A DNA stretch of 64,000 nucleotides, taken from Myxococcales bacterium (GTDB lineage Bacteria > Myxococcota_A > Polyangia > Haliangiales > Haliangiaceae). The notes under the pieces are model-generated. The model made no database searches. It worked only from the letters and a program-made list of their open reading frames with translations, and was not told the DNA's origin. Below are positions 28,639-38,049 of this stretch, one piece after another; the stretch's first letter is position 1; every line of letters begins with the position of its first letter. The DNA lies in the NCBI GenBank assembly GCA_016720595.1, contig JADKKI010000038.1, positions 104,564-168,563 of the forward strand. The letters run 5' to 3'. The position numbers and the translations under genes were made by a program.

Positions 28639-29574
28639 CTACGCGCCCTTCACGAGGGTGACGAAGATGTCCTCGAGCGTGCTCTCGGTCGTGTGGAGAT
28701 CCTTGAACTCGACGCCTTGCTCGCCGAGCAGCTTCAGGAGGCCGGCGATGCCGGTCGCCTCGCCCTGCGCATCGAAGGTGTACGTCAGCACGGCGCCGTC
28801 CGTGGACAGCTCGAGGGGGAGCTGCGCGAGCGCGTCGGGGATCTGCGCGAGCGGGCGCGCGAGCTGCAGCACGAGCTGGCGCTTGCCGAGCTTGCGCATC
28901 AGCGCGGCCGTGTCCTCCACGAGGATCAGCTCGCCCTTGTTGATCACGCCGATCCGGTCGGCCATCTCCTGAGCCTCTTCGATGTAGTGCGTGGTCAGGA
29001 TGATCGTGACGCCGCTCTCGCGGAGCTCGCGGACCATCTTCCACATGTCGTGGCGCAGGGCGACGTCCACGCCGGCGGTGGGCTCGTCGAGAAACAGGAT
29101 CGTGGGCTCGTGGGACAGCGCCTTCGCGATCAGCACGCGCCGCTTCATGCCGCCAGAGAGCGTCATGATCTTCGAATCCTTCTTGTCCCACAGCGAGAGC
29201 GCGCGGAGCACCTTCTCGATGTGCGCCGGATTCTTGCGCTTGCCGAACAGGCCGCGGCTGAACGTCACCGTGCTCCACACGGTCTCGAACGCATCCGTGG
29301 ACAGCTCCTGCGGGACCAGGCCGATCTTCATGCGGGCCGCGCGGAAGTCGCGGACGATGTCATGGCCATCGGCCACGACCGTGCCTTCGCTCGCGTTGAC
29401 CAGGCCGCAGATGATCCCGATCAGCGTGGTCTTTCCGGCGCCGTTGGGGCCGAGTAGCGCGAAGATCTCGCCACGCCGGATCGTGAGATCGACCTTCTTG
29501 AGCGCGTTGAACCCGCTCGCGTAGGTCTTGCTGAGGCCGGTGACGGTGACGATCGGAGGAGCTACATCCGCCAT
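28639..29574 (-). CDS. ABC transporter ATP-binding protein
   Basis: The 311-residue ATPase has Walker [10 protein letters not shown] (about residues 41-49), signature LSGGMKRR, Walker [11 protein letters not shown] and switch histidine in TTHYIEEA. The C-terminal 85 residues form the DUF4162-like extension seen in ABC-2 exporter ATPases. ATG 29574 ([11 protein letters not shown]) starts just ahead of the first strand. It energises the permease encoded directly downstream. Confidence 0.93.
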   Translation of the reverse strand: MADVAPPIVTVTGLSKTYASGFNALKKVDLTIRRGEIFALLGPNGAGKTTLIGIICGLVNASEGTVVADGHDIVRDFRAARMKIGLVPQELSTDAFETVWSTVTFSRGLFGKRKNPAHIEKVLRALSLWDKKDSKIMTLSGGMKRRVLIAKALSHEPTILFLDEPTAGVDVALRHDMWKMVRELRESGVTIILTTHYIEEAQEMADRIGVINKGELILVEDTAALMRKLGKRQLVLQLARPLAQIPDALAQLPLELSTDGAVLTYTFDAQGEATGIAGLLKLLGEQGVEFKDLHTTESTLEDIFVTLVKGA

Positions 29575-29658
29575 GCTGCCTGCTCGTTTTGCTACGTGCC
29601 GGCCCCCGTGCATAGAGCGCGGGGCGTCAGTTGTCCCCGCTGATCGGGCAGGGATCCG

Positions 29659-30891
29659 CTACTCGGTGACGCCGATCAGCTGGCGCGCCGCGGCGAGCAG
29701 GTTGATGTCGGTGGTCCCGGCACCGAGCTCCAGCAGCTTGGAGTCCCGCGCGAGCTTCTCGATCCCGAGCTCCTCCATGTACCCGTAGCCGCCGTGGATC
29801 TGGATCGCGGTCATCGCGGCCTCGACGGCGAGCTGGGCGCTCATCGCCTTGGACGCGTTGATGTACGGCATGTCCTTGATGCTGTTCTGCTGCATCCACG
29901 CGAGGCGAAACACGATGTTCTCGACGGTGCGAAGCTTCAGGAACAGATCGGTGATCTTGAGCTGGACGGCCTGAAACTCGCCGATCGCGCGGCCGAACTG
30001 CTTGCGCTCGCGCACGTACGCGAGGCTCGCGTCGTAGCAGCGCTCGATGATGCCCCACGCCATCGAAGGCACGCCGGAGCGCTCGCTGCCGAGGCTGTCC
30101 TTGGTGTCGGTCCGGCCGCCCTTGCCCTTCTCCTTGCCGCCGAGCAGGTGCTCCACGCCGAGCTTGACCTCGTCGAAGAACACCTCGCTGGTCGGGGAAT
30201 CACGCATGCCCATCTTCTTGAACGGCGGGCCTACCGTGACGCCGGCCATGGTGCGCTCGATGATGAACGTCGCGAGGCCACGCTCGGCTTCGGGCTCGCC
30301 GCGGTCGATCTTCGCGTAGACCAGGAACACGTCGGCGCCCGGCCCGTTGGTGATGAACGTCTTGCTGCCGGAGAGCACGTAGCCGCCGTCCGCGGTGGGC
30401 TTCGCGGTGGTGCGCATCGCGCCGAACGCGTCCGAGCCGGCGTCGGGCTCGGTGAGGCACCACGAGCCGATCATCTGCATCGTCGAGACCGGGAGGCCCC
30501 ACTTCTCGATCTGATCCGCGGTGCCCTTGCTGACGATCGCGCCACCGACCAGGCCGATCGAGACGCCGAACCCCATCGCGAAGCCGGGCGACACGCGCGA
30601 CAGCTCCTTGACCACCACGTGCATCATCATCGGGTTGCCCATGGACTTCGACAGCGTCTTCTCGCCGTCGTCGTCGGGCGGCGCATCGCCGGTCCGCAGC
30701 TTCGCGATCCGCTTCTTGACCGCGCCGCCGAGCATCGCGTCGAAGCCGAACGCCTTCGCCATCTTCTTCATCAGGTCGAACGGCATCTCGGTGCCCGCCT
30801 CGAGCGCTGGGATCTTCGGCACGAGGGTGGACTGACACCACTGCCGGATCACGCTGCCTACCATCTGACTCTGTTCGTCGAGCTGGAACAT
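29659..30891 (-). CDS. Acyl-CoA dehydrogenase
   Basis: The 410-residue flavoprotein shows the family FAD/substrate signature LTEPDAGSDAF and the C-terminal segment IHGGYGYMEELGIEKLARD. At the position where medium-chain enzymes carry the catalytic Glu (xEGT), this protein has GAGT; an alternative Glu in SERSGVP (helix G) could serve, as in long-chain and isovaleryl types. A charged insertion (KEKGKGGRTDTKDS) interrupts the middle domain. It should oxidise an acyl-CoA at C2-C3, passing electrons to ETF. ATG 30900 (MPA) is an alternative start. It is followed by the ABC genes after 84 bp but is not obviously related to them. Confidence 0.9.
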   Translation of the reverse strand: MFQLDEQSQMVGSVIRQWCQSTLVPKIPALEAGTEMPFDLMKKMAKAFGFDAMLGGAVKKRIAKLRTGDAPPDDDGEKTLSKSMGNPMMMHVVVKELSRVSPGFAMGFGVSIGLVGGAIVSKGTADQIEKWGLPVSTMQMIGSWCLTEPDAGSDAFGAMRTTAKPTADGGYVLSGSKTFITNGPGADVFLVYAKIDRGEPEAERGLATFIIERTMAGVTVGPPFKKMGMRDSPTSEVFFDEVKLGVEHLLGGKEKGKGGRTDTKDSLGSERSGVPSMAWGIIERCYDASLAYVRERKQFGRAIGEFQAVQLKITDLFLKLRTVENIVFRLAWMQQNSIKDMPYINASKAMSAQLAVEAAMTAIQIHGGYGYMEELGIEKLARDSKLLELGAGTTDINLLAAARQLIGVTE

Positions 30892-30967
30892 GGCCGGCAT
30901 CGTAGCCCGTCTTGGCCCCATTCCCGCGCCCCACGGGGAGCCCACATTGTGACAGCCGCGGGTCAGC

Positions 30968-31918
30968 TCACGGGTCGAGGACGTAGATCCCGCGGGCGTT
31001 GACCCCGTCGCCGTAGCCATAGATCCGGTGACCGTCGGGGACATACGTCAGGCCCGGCATCGCGACGGCGATCCGCTGCCACGCCTTTGCAGCCCCTTCG
31101 AGGCGGAGCACCAGGCCGTCACCGGCGTCGCTCGCGATGGTGGTGAGCACGGCGCGCCCACTCTCCCGCGTGACCCCCGCACAGCTCCCGAGCCCGGGCG
31201 GGAGCTCGATCGTCTCGAGGTCGCCGCCGCGCCAGCGGAATGCGGCCGACGGGGGAGCGTCGAGGCTACAGGCGACGAGCGCGAGGGCGTCATCCGCGCC
31301 GTCGTACAGCGGGGTCAGCGGCGTGGTGCAGGCGCCGAGCTCCTCCGGCGTACAGTCGACCAGGGTCGTCTGCGCGCCGCCCTCGACGCGGACGATGCCG
31401 CGCGCAGGGTCGCTCCAGGTGACGCGGCCTGGCTCCACGAGGAACGCGCGCGCGCCGAGCCCGATCGGTCGGCTGCCAGGCACCTCCTCCCAGATCGAGG
31501 TCGCACGGGGGAGCCGGACGAGCGCGCCGCCATCGGGATCCGGCGCCACGCCGTAGACCTCGTCACCCGCGACGCCGATCAGCGTCACCGCGATCGAGGC
31601 CGGGGGGATCGCGCGTGGTGTCCACCCGCTGGTCTCGAGCCGGTACAGCGTGGTCTCGCTGGCGGCGTGCACCACGTCGCCGGCATACAGCCGTGCCTGC
31701 GCACCGAACGGTGGGACCTCGGGGGAGACGACCCAGCGATCGCCCACATGCTCCATGAGACGCGCGAGGCCGAACGCGCTGTCGCCGCCGATCACGTATG
31801 CACCGAGCAGGGCGCGCGTGGCGGCGGGCGAACCCTGCACCAGCGTCGCCGTGGCGTCGCCGTCATCGCTGCACCCGCCGAGCGCGACGAGGCAGGCGAG
31901 CGTCGCCGCGCGGTACAT
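30968..31918 (-). CDS. Hypothetical lipoprotein, propeller-like
   Basis: ATG 31918 gives 316 residues with signal MYRAATLACLVALGGC, where the lipobox Cys is residue 16. The mature part has repeated short strands separated by turns (TLYRLETSGWTPRAI, EVYGVAPDPDGGALVRLP, IYGYGDGVNARGIYVLD), suggesting a beta-propeller. It begins 8 bp after the stop of the porin-like gene and is probably in the same transcript. Function is unknown. Confidence 0.72.
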   Translation of the reverse strand: MYRAATLACLVALGGCSDDGDATATLVQGSPAATRALLGAYVIGGDSAFGLARLMEHVGDRWVVSPEVPPFGAQARLYAGDVVHAASETTLYRLETSGWTPRAIPPASIAVTLIGVAGDEVYGVAPDPDGGALVRLPRATSIWEEVPGSRPIGLGARAFLVEPGRVTWSDPARGIVRVEGGAQTTLVDCTPEELGACTTPLTPLYDGADDALALVACSLDAPPSAAFRWRGGDLETIELPPGLGSCAGVTRESGRAVLTTIASDAGDGLVLRLEGAAKAWQRIAVAMPGLTYVPDGHRIYGYGDGVNARGIYVLDP

Positions 31919-31926
31919 CCGCGCGA

Positions 31927-32803
31927 TCAATCCTTCAGCGCGCGGTACGTGAAGCTGACGAACGGAAAGCCCATCGGGAGCTCGGGAATGCTGCAGTCCG
32001 TGCTGCCGGTGCAGATCGGCTTCGCGAAGCCGAGATCGACGCCGATGATGTTCGACGTGAAGCGAACTCCATACCAGGCGAGGAAGCCGTCTGCGGCCGC
32101 GCTGATGTCGCCGGCGACATAGGCGCTGTCGGCTTCGAGCAGCAGCTTGACGTGCCGTCCCACGCGGTAGGCGAGCGATCCGGCGAACACGAACGGCACC
32201 GCCGACTGATCTTCACGCGCGAACCCGGCGCCAAGGTACCCGGTGAAATGCGAGTGACAGTCCTCGTCGATGCACAACGTGAGTGCGCCACCGAGGACCC
32301 GGCTTGGCGGCGTTCGCTGGAGCTGTTGCCGCGCGTGGAACGTGGTCAACGCGCCCTGCACGGCCGCCCGAACGTGCCCGGACTTGACGATCTGGAACTT
32401 GGCGTTGACCAGCAGCCAGAACGGCATGTCGCTGACGACCGGCAACAGCGTGGTCGCGCTGACCGAGAACTGATCGGTGACCGAGTAGCCGAGGCTGATC
32501 ATGAACAGTTCGAAGTCCGAGAACGACCATGTTCCGGCGGGTTCGATCAGGGCGGTCGGCATCAACCAGGATCGCCCGGCGTTGGCATCTTCGACGATCC
32601 CCTTGTCGATGGCAGACGCAGGCGCCGCGGGGAGCGGTGCGACGACAGGTCGGCGGCGGGGCTGCCATCACGGGCGCAGGCGGCGGTGGTGGAGGCGGCT
32701 CCGCCGGAGCGACCCCAGTTCCATCGTCGTCCCCTCCCGGCTGCGCGAGCGCGAGCGACGACAGGAAACACGACGCCACCACCAGCCTGATCGAGAGCCT
32801 CAT
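31927..32803 (-). CDS. Porin-like outer-membrane protein, frameshifted
   Basis: An ATG at 32803 starts a good signal peptide (MRLSIRLVVASCFLSSLALA) and a Pro-rich linker. The barrel-like remainder (AIDKGIVEDANAGRSW, LMPTALIEPAG, SVTDQFSVSATTLLP, and a C-terminal FPFVSFTYRALKD) is in a different frame. The join lies at about 32640-32665, in CCG-rich sequence; removing one base restores a single 291-residue protein. The mature protein alternates polar and hydrophobic strands and has one disulfide-like pair (CIDEDC). Either the gene is inactive or the base is an error. It precedes the propeller-like lipoprotein gene by 8 bp. Confidence 0.65.
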
Positions 32804-32931
32804 GACGTCATCGTAGAGGGGTTCTCGGGTGCGTAGGTAAAGCTCGCGCGCGAACTCATGCGATCTCACCTGCGATGTAGGAGGACGCGCACAGGATCGG
32901 GCACGAGCTGGCAAAGGCTGGCGTGCCGGGG

Positions 32932-33666
32932 TCAGGCGGTCAGCCGGGCCAGCTCGGCCACGACCTGAGGGATCCGGCGGCCGGTGGTCTCGACGGTGTG
33001 CTCGGCACGCGCGTACAGCTTCTCGCGGGCGGCGAGGAGCGCACGCAGCTCGGCATACGCGTGCGGGTTCTCGGCCATCGGGCGCTGGTCGCCCTGCGCC
33101 ACCACGCGGTTCCAGTGATCCTCCGCGCGGGCCCGCAGCCAGATCGTCTGGCAGCGCGCGCGCAGAAGACCGTAGTTGGTCGGATCGTTGACGATCGATC
33201 CGCCGGTGGCGAGCACCATCGGCGCCGGGGTGGCGAGCACGCGCGTCAGCACCTCGCGCTCGACCCGGCGGTAGTACGCCTCGCCGTGCACGGCGAACAC
33301 CTCGGACAGCGGGAGGCCTGCGGCTTCTTCGATCTGTTGATCGAGCTCGACGAACGGCACGCGCAACTTGCTCGCGAGCACCTGACCGACGGCGGACTTG
33401 CCGGCCCCACGCACGCCGAGCAGCGCGATCGGGCGGACCGTGGACGATGCATCGGCGGCGGCGAGCAGCACCGAAGGTGTGGTGCCGAGCGCATGCGCGA
33501 CCTCGGCGAACCGCAGGAGCGAGATGTTCCCGGCGCCGGTCTCGAGCTGCGCGAGGAACCGCTCGCTGACCCCGCTGTGAAGCGAGAGCTCGCGCCGCGA
33601 CCAGCCGCGACGCTCTCGGTGAGCGCGCACCGCGGTGCCGATCGCGGACAGGTAGCTCGATGCCAC
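32932..33666 (-). CDS. boxR: BoxR: HTH repressor with shikimate-kinase-like benzoyl-CoA-binding domain
   Basis: An XRE-type helix-turn-helix (WSRRELSLHSGVSERFLAQL, residues about 22-41) is fused to a shikimate-kinase-like domain with Walker A GVRGAGKS and ATGGSIV. This exact architecture defines BoxR, which represses box genes until benzoyl-CoA binds the kinase-like domain. It is divergent from boxC, which strengthens the call. The start is uncertain: GTG 33666, GTG 33684 and TTG 33702 are in frame without a Shine-Dalgarno. The first is used here because the HTH alignment begins just after it and because 33701-33716 holds a palindrome likely to be an operator. Confidence 0.88.
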   Translation of the reverse strand: MASSYLSAIGTAVRAHRERRGWSRRELSLHSGVSERFLAQLETGAGNISLLRFAEVAHALGTTPSVLLAAADASSTVRPIALLGVRGAGKSAVGQVLASKLRVPFVELDQQIEEAAGLPLSEVFAVHGEAYYRRVEREVLTRVLATPAPMVLATGGSIVNDPTNYGLLRARCQTIWLRARAEDHWNRVVAQGDQRPMAENPHAYAELRALLAAREKLYARAEHTVETTGRRIPQVVAELARLTA

Positions 33667-33700
33667 GGCGGAAATATAGTGCACGAACTTGGAGGCTGAC

Positions 33701-33716
33701 AAGCAGTAAATTGCTT
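33701..33716. promoter_or_regulatory. Palindrome in the boxR-boxC divergent spacer
   Basis: AAGCA-GTAAAT-TGCTT lies 15 bp upstream of the boxC ATG, in an AT-richer stretch that is unusual for this window. Its position between boxR and boxC makes it a candidate BoxR binding site. Confidence 0.45.
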
Positions 33717-33731
33717 GGTACTCGATCAGGG

Positions 33732-35354
33732 ATGGATCCGACCCAGTTCGAGACCCACCCGAGCAAGTACAAGCACTGGAAGCTCGCGGTGGGTGGTGAC
33801 ACGGCGACGCTGACGATGGCCGTCGATGCGGAGTTCCCGCACCGTCCGGGCTACGAGCTCAAGCTCAACTCTTACGATCTCTCCGTCGACATCGAGCTCG
33901 CGGATGCGATCCAGCGGATCCGGTTCGAGCACCCGGAGGTCAAGACCGTGGTGTTCGCCGCGGAGCTCGACAAGGTGTTCTGCTCGGGCGCGAACATCTA
34001 CATGCTCGGGCTGTCCACCCACTCGTTCAAGGTCAACTTCTGCAAGTTCACCAACGAGACCCGGCTGTATCTCGAGGATGCGAACACGAGCAGTGGGCTC
34101 GGCACGCTCGCCGCGTGCAAGGGCACCACGGCGGGCGGTGGCTACGAGCTCGCGCTCGCCTGCGAGGACATCATGCTCGTGGACGACGGCAACTCGGCGG
34201 TCTCGTTCCCCGAGACGCCGCTCCTCGCGGTGCTTCCCGGTACCGGCGGGCTGACCCGGCTCGTCGACAAGCGCAAGGTCCGTCGCGATCGCGCAGACGT
34301 GTTCTGCACCACCGCCGAGGGGATCAAGGGCAAGCGCGCCAAGGACTGGGGCCTGGTCGATGCCGTGGTCTCGCGCTCGAACTGGGACAAGACGGTCGCC
34401 GAGCGCGCGTCATCACTCGCCGCGAAACAGACCGTGGTGCGTGGCCCTGCCGTCGAGCTACCCGCGCTCGGTGCCAAGATCACCGACAAGGCGTTCACGT
34501 ATCGCTCCGTCGAGCTGACGATCGATCGCGCGGCGCGCACGGCCAACCTGACGGTCAAGGGCCCGGAGGGGCCGCCCACGGACCTGACCTCGGCGGACAC
34601 CTGGAGCCTGCGCGCGTTCCGCGAGCTCGACGACGCGCTGCTGCGGCTGCGCTTCGATCTCCCCGAGATCGGCGTGGTCACGGTGCGGACGCAGGGCGAT
34701 CGCGCGGCGGTGATCGCGCACGACGAGGCGCTCGCGAAGGCCACCACCGGGTTCGCGCGCGAGATCCGCCTCCTCCAGCGGCGGGTGCTCAAGCGGTTCG
34801 ACAACACCGCGCGCAGCTTCTACGCGGTCGCGGATCGCGCCGACAGCTGCTTCGCCGGATCGCTCCTCGAGCTCGCGCTCGGGGCCGATCGGTTCTACAT
34901 GCTGATCGATGCGGACGAGGCGATCGCGGTCCAGACCTCGGTCGCGAACACCGGGTTCTTCACCACGTCGACGGGGATGTCCCGGCTCGATGCGCGGTTC
35001 TACGGGGAGCCCGCGAACGTCGGCAAGGTCCTCGCGCGAGGCGCGGAGGGGCCGATCTCGTCGGAGGAGGCGGAGAAGCTCGGCCTCGCCACCGTGGCCG
35101 CGGACGACATCGACTTCGCCGACGAGCTGCGCATCGCGGTGGAGGAGCGGGCGTCGCTGTCGCCCGATGCCCTGACCGGCATGGAGGCGTCGCTGCGCTT
35201 CGTCGGGCCCGAGACCCTCGAGACCAAGATCTTCGGCCGCCTGTCGGCCTGGCAGAACTGGATCTTCACCCGCGCCAACTCGACGGGCGAGCACGGCGCG
35301 CTCACCCTCTATGGCCAACCCGAGCGGCCGCAGTTCCAGTGGAAGAGGACCTAG
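33732..35354 (+). CDS. boxC: 2,3-epoxybenzoyl-CoA dihydrolase (BoxC)
   Basis: The 540-residue protein is a tandem crotonase-type enzyme. The first enoyl-CoA hydratase-like domain (about 25-240) has VFCSGANIYMLG and TTAGGGYELALACEDI; the second (about 280-520) has FAGSLLELALGADRFYML. Length and the paired crotonase folds match benzoyl-CoA-dihydrodiol lyase BoxC, which opens the ring of 2,3-epoxybenzoyl-CoA to a semialdehyde-CoA and formate in aerobic benzoate degradation. It is divergent from boxR and is followed by boxB three bases after its stop, so the assignment rests on context as well as fold. Confidence 0.9.
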   Translation: MDPTQFETHPSKYKHWKLAVGGDTATLTMAVDAEFPHRPGYELKLNSYDLSVDIELADAIQRIRFEHPEVKTVVFAAELDKVFCSGANIYMLGLSTHSFKVNFCKFTNETRLYLEDANTSSGLGTLAACKGTTAGGGYELALACEDIMLVDDGNSAVSFPETPLLAVLPGTGGLTRLVDKRKVRRDRADVFCTTAEGIKGKRAKDWGLVDAVVSRSNWDKTVAERASSLAAKQTVVRGPAVELPALGAKITDKAFTYRSVELTIDRAARTANLTVKGPEGPPTDLTSADTWSLRAFRELDDALLRLRFDLPEIGVVTVRTQGDRAAVIAHDEALAKATTGFAREIRLLQRRVLKRFDNTARSFYAVADRADSCFAGSLLELALGADRFYMLIDADEAIAVQTSVANTGFFTTSTGMSRLDARFYGEPANVGKVLARGAEGPISSEEAEKLGLATVAADDIDFADELRIAVEERASLSPDALTGMEASLRFVGPETLETKIFGRLSAWQNWIFTRANSTGEHGALTLYGQPERPQFQWKRT

Positions 35355-35357
35355 CCG

Positions 35358-36769
<1,412 letters not shown>

Positions 36770-36778
36770 GCCCCGCCG

Positions 36779-37954
36779 ATGGTGGCGCGGGGTCCGGGCG
36801 CGGTCGGTTGCGCGCACTGCAGAAAGCTCGGGGCGGACGTCGCGTGCGCGGTGTGCAAGCACCTCGTCTGCGACGCGTGCGCCAAGGACTGGGCGACGTG
36901 CGACGAGCCGTGGGGACGCGTGTTCCGGCTCGGGATGACGGGGCGGCTGATCGAGGTGGATCCGAGCGGGCGGTTCGGGCTGGTGTCGCGCTGGCGCGGC
37001 ACGCTCAAGCTCGTCGATCTGCGCGGGCTCCGCTGGGTGCCCGACGTCACGCTGCCCTCCCTCCACCTTGGCTGGCGAGAGGTGAACCCGAAGCTGACGA
37101 GTGATGGCCGGCTGATCCTCCCGGTGCTGCAGCTCCGGAACGACAGCCCGCTGTTCCAGGGGATCGCGATGACGTCGCTCACTGACACCGTACCCCGGGT
37201 CACGATGGCGGCCCTCGGCGACGTTCAGGCGCGGGTGATCCTGGAGGACGTCCCGGCCCCCGCCCGTGGGGCGAGCGTCTCGGCGCACGGTGATCGCTAC
37301 TCGTACGTGACCGACACCGAGTGCGTCGCCGTGATCTCCCCGCTGGAGAACACCGAGCTGCCCGCGAGTGCGAGCCTCGTCAACTTCGCGCCGCTCGCAC
37401 GGGTCCCGCAGGTGACCACGGCGACCTACGAGCCGCTGCCGCGCAAGGTGGTGCAGGTGGCGTGCGTCGACGCGTCGCGGGACCTGCTCGCCGCGGCGAC
37501 CTGGGGAGAGATCGTCCTTTGCCGGATGGTCGGCGACCGTCTCGAGCGTGTGGGCTGGGTGAAGACCACGGGTGATGTCAGCTGGCTCGCCGTCGCCGGG
37601 CCGTACCTCGCCGCGCGCGTCCCCGGTGCGGTCAAGGTGTGGCGGCTCGCAGCGGATCTCTCGATCGGGGAGGTGGTGGTGTCGGTCGACCGCCACGTCC
37701 AGGTCGCGGCGCTCTCACGCGACGGCCGGTACCTCGCGGTCGGTGTCGATGGCAGTGCGATCGTCGTGCACGACCTCGATCGGGGCACGGTCGAGTCGTT
37801 CGACGGCCACACCGACGACATCTCGCTCGTGCGCTTCGTCGGCGACGATCACCTCCTGGTGACCGCCGACGACGACAACCGCGTGATGATCCGCCCACGG
37901 ACGCCCACGGGCTACGCGCGCGCGGTGATGCCGGTCGAGCTGCGAGAGCCCTGA
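36779..37954 (+). CDS. WD40-like propeller protein with N-terminal zinc-ribbon-like Cys cluster
   Basis: The 391-residue protein starts 9 bp after boxB. Its N-terminus has seven cysteines (Cys11, 14, 23, 26, 31, 34, 41), giving CxxC pairs typical of a zinc finger (CAHC, CAVC, CDAC). The rest is a beta-propeller: the last two repeats are clearest (VQVAALSRDGRYLAVGVDGS, DISLVRFVGDDHLLVTADDD). There is no signal peptide, so it is probably cytoplasmic. A link to benzoate metabolism is not evident beyond proximity. Function is unknown. Confidence 0.75.
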   Translation: MVARGPGAVGCAHCRKLGADVACAVCKHLVCDACAKDWATCDEPWGRVFRLGMTGRLIEVDPSGRFGLVSRWRGTLKLVDLRGLRWVPDVTLPSLHLGWREVNPKLTSDGRLILPVLQLRNDSPLFQGIAMTSLTDTVPRVTMAALGDVQARVILEDVPAPARGASVSAHGDRYSYVTDTECVAVISPLENTELPASASLVNFAPLARVPQVTTATYEPLPRKVVQVACVDASRDLLAAATWGEIVLCRMVGDRLERVGWVKTTGDVSWLAVAGPYLAARVPGAVKVWRLAADLSIGEVVVSVDRHVQVAALSRDGRYLAVGVDGSAIVVHDLDRGTVESFDGHTDDISLVRFVGDDHLLVTADDDNRVMIRPRTPTGYARAVMPVELREP

Positions 37955-38049
37955 GCGAGTGCCGCGAGGCCCGGGGCCACAGAACGCCGTACGTGGAACG
38001 GGGCGAGATCCGCACGCCGTTGCGATCATCTCGATGCGATACTGACGAG

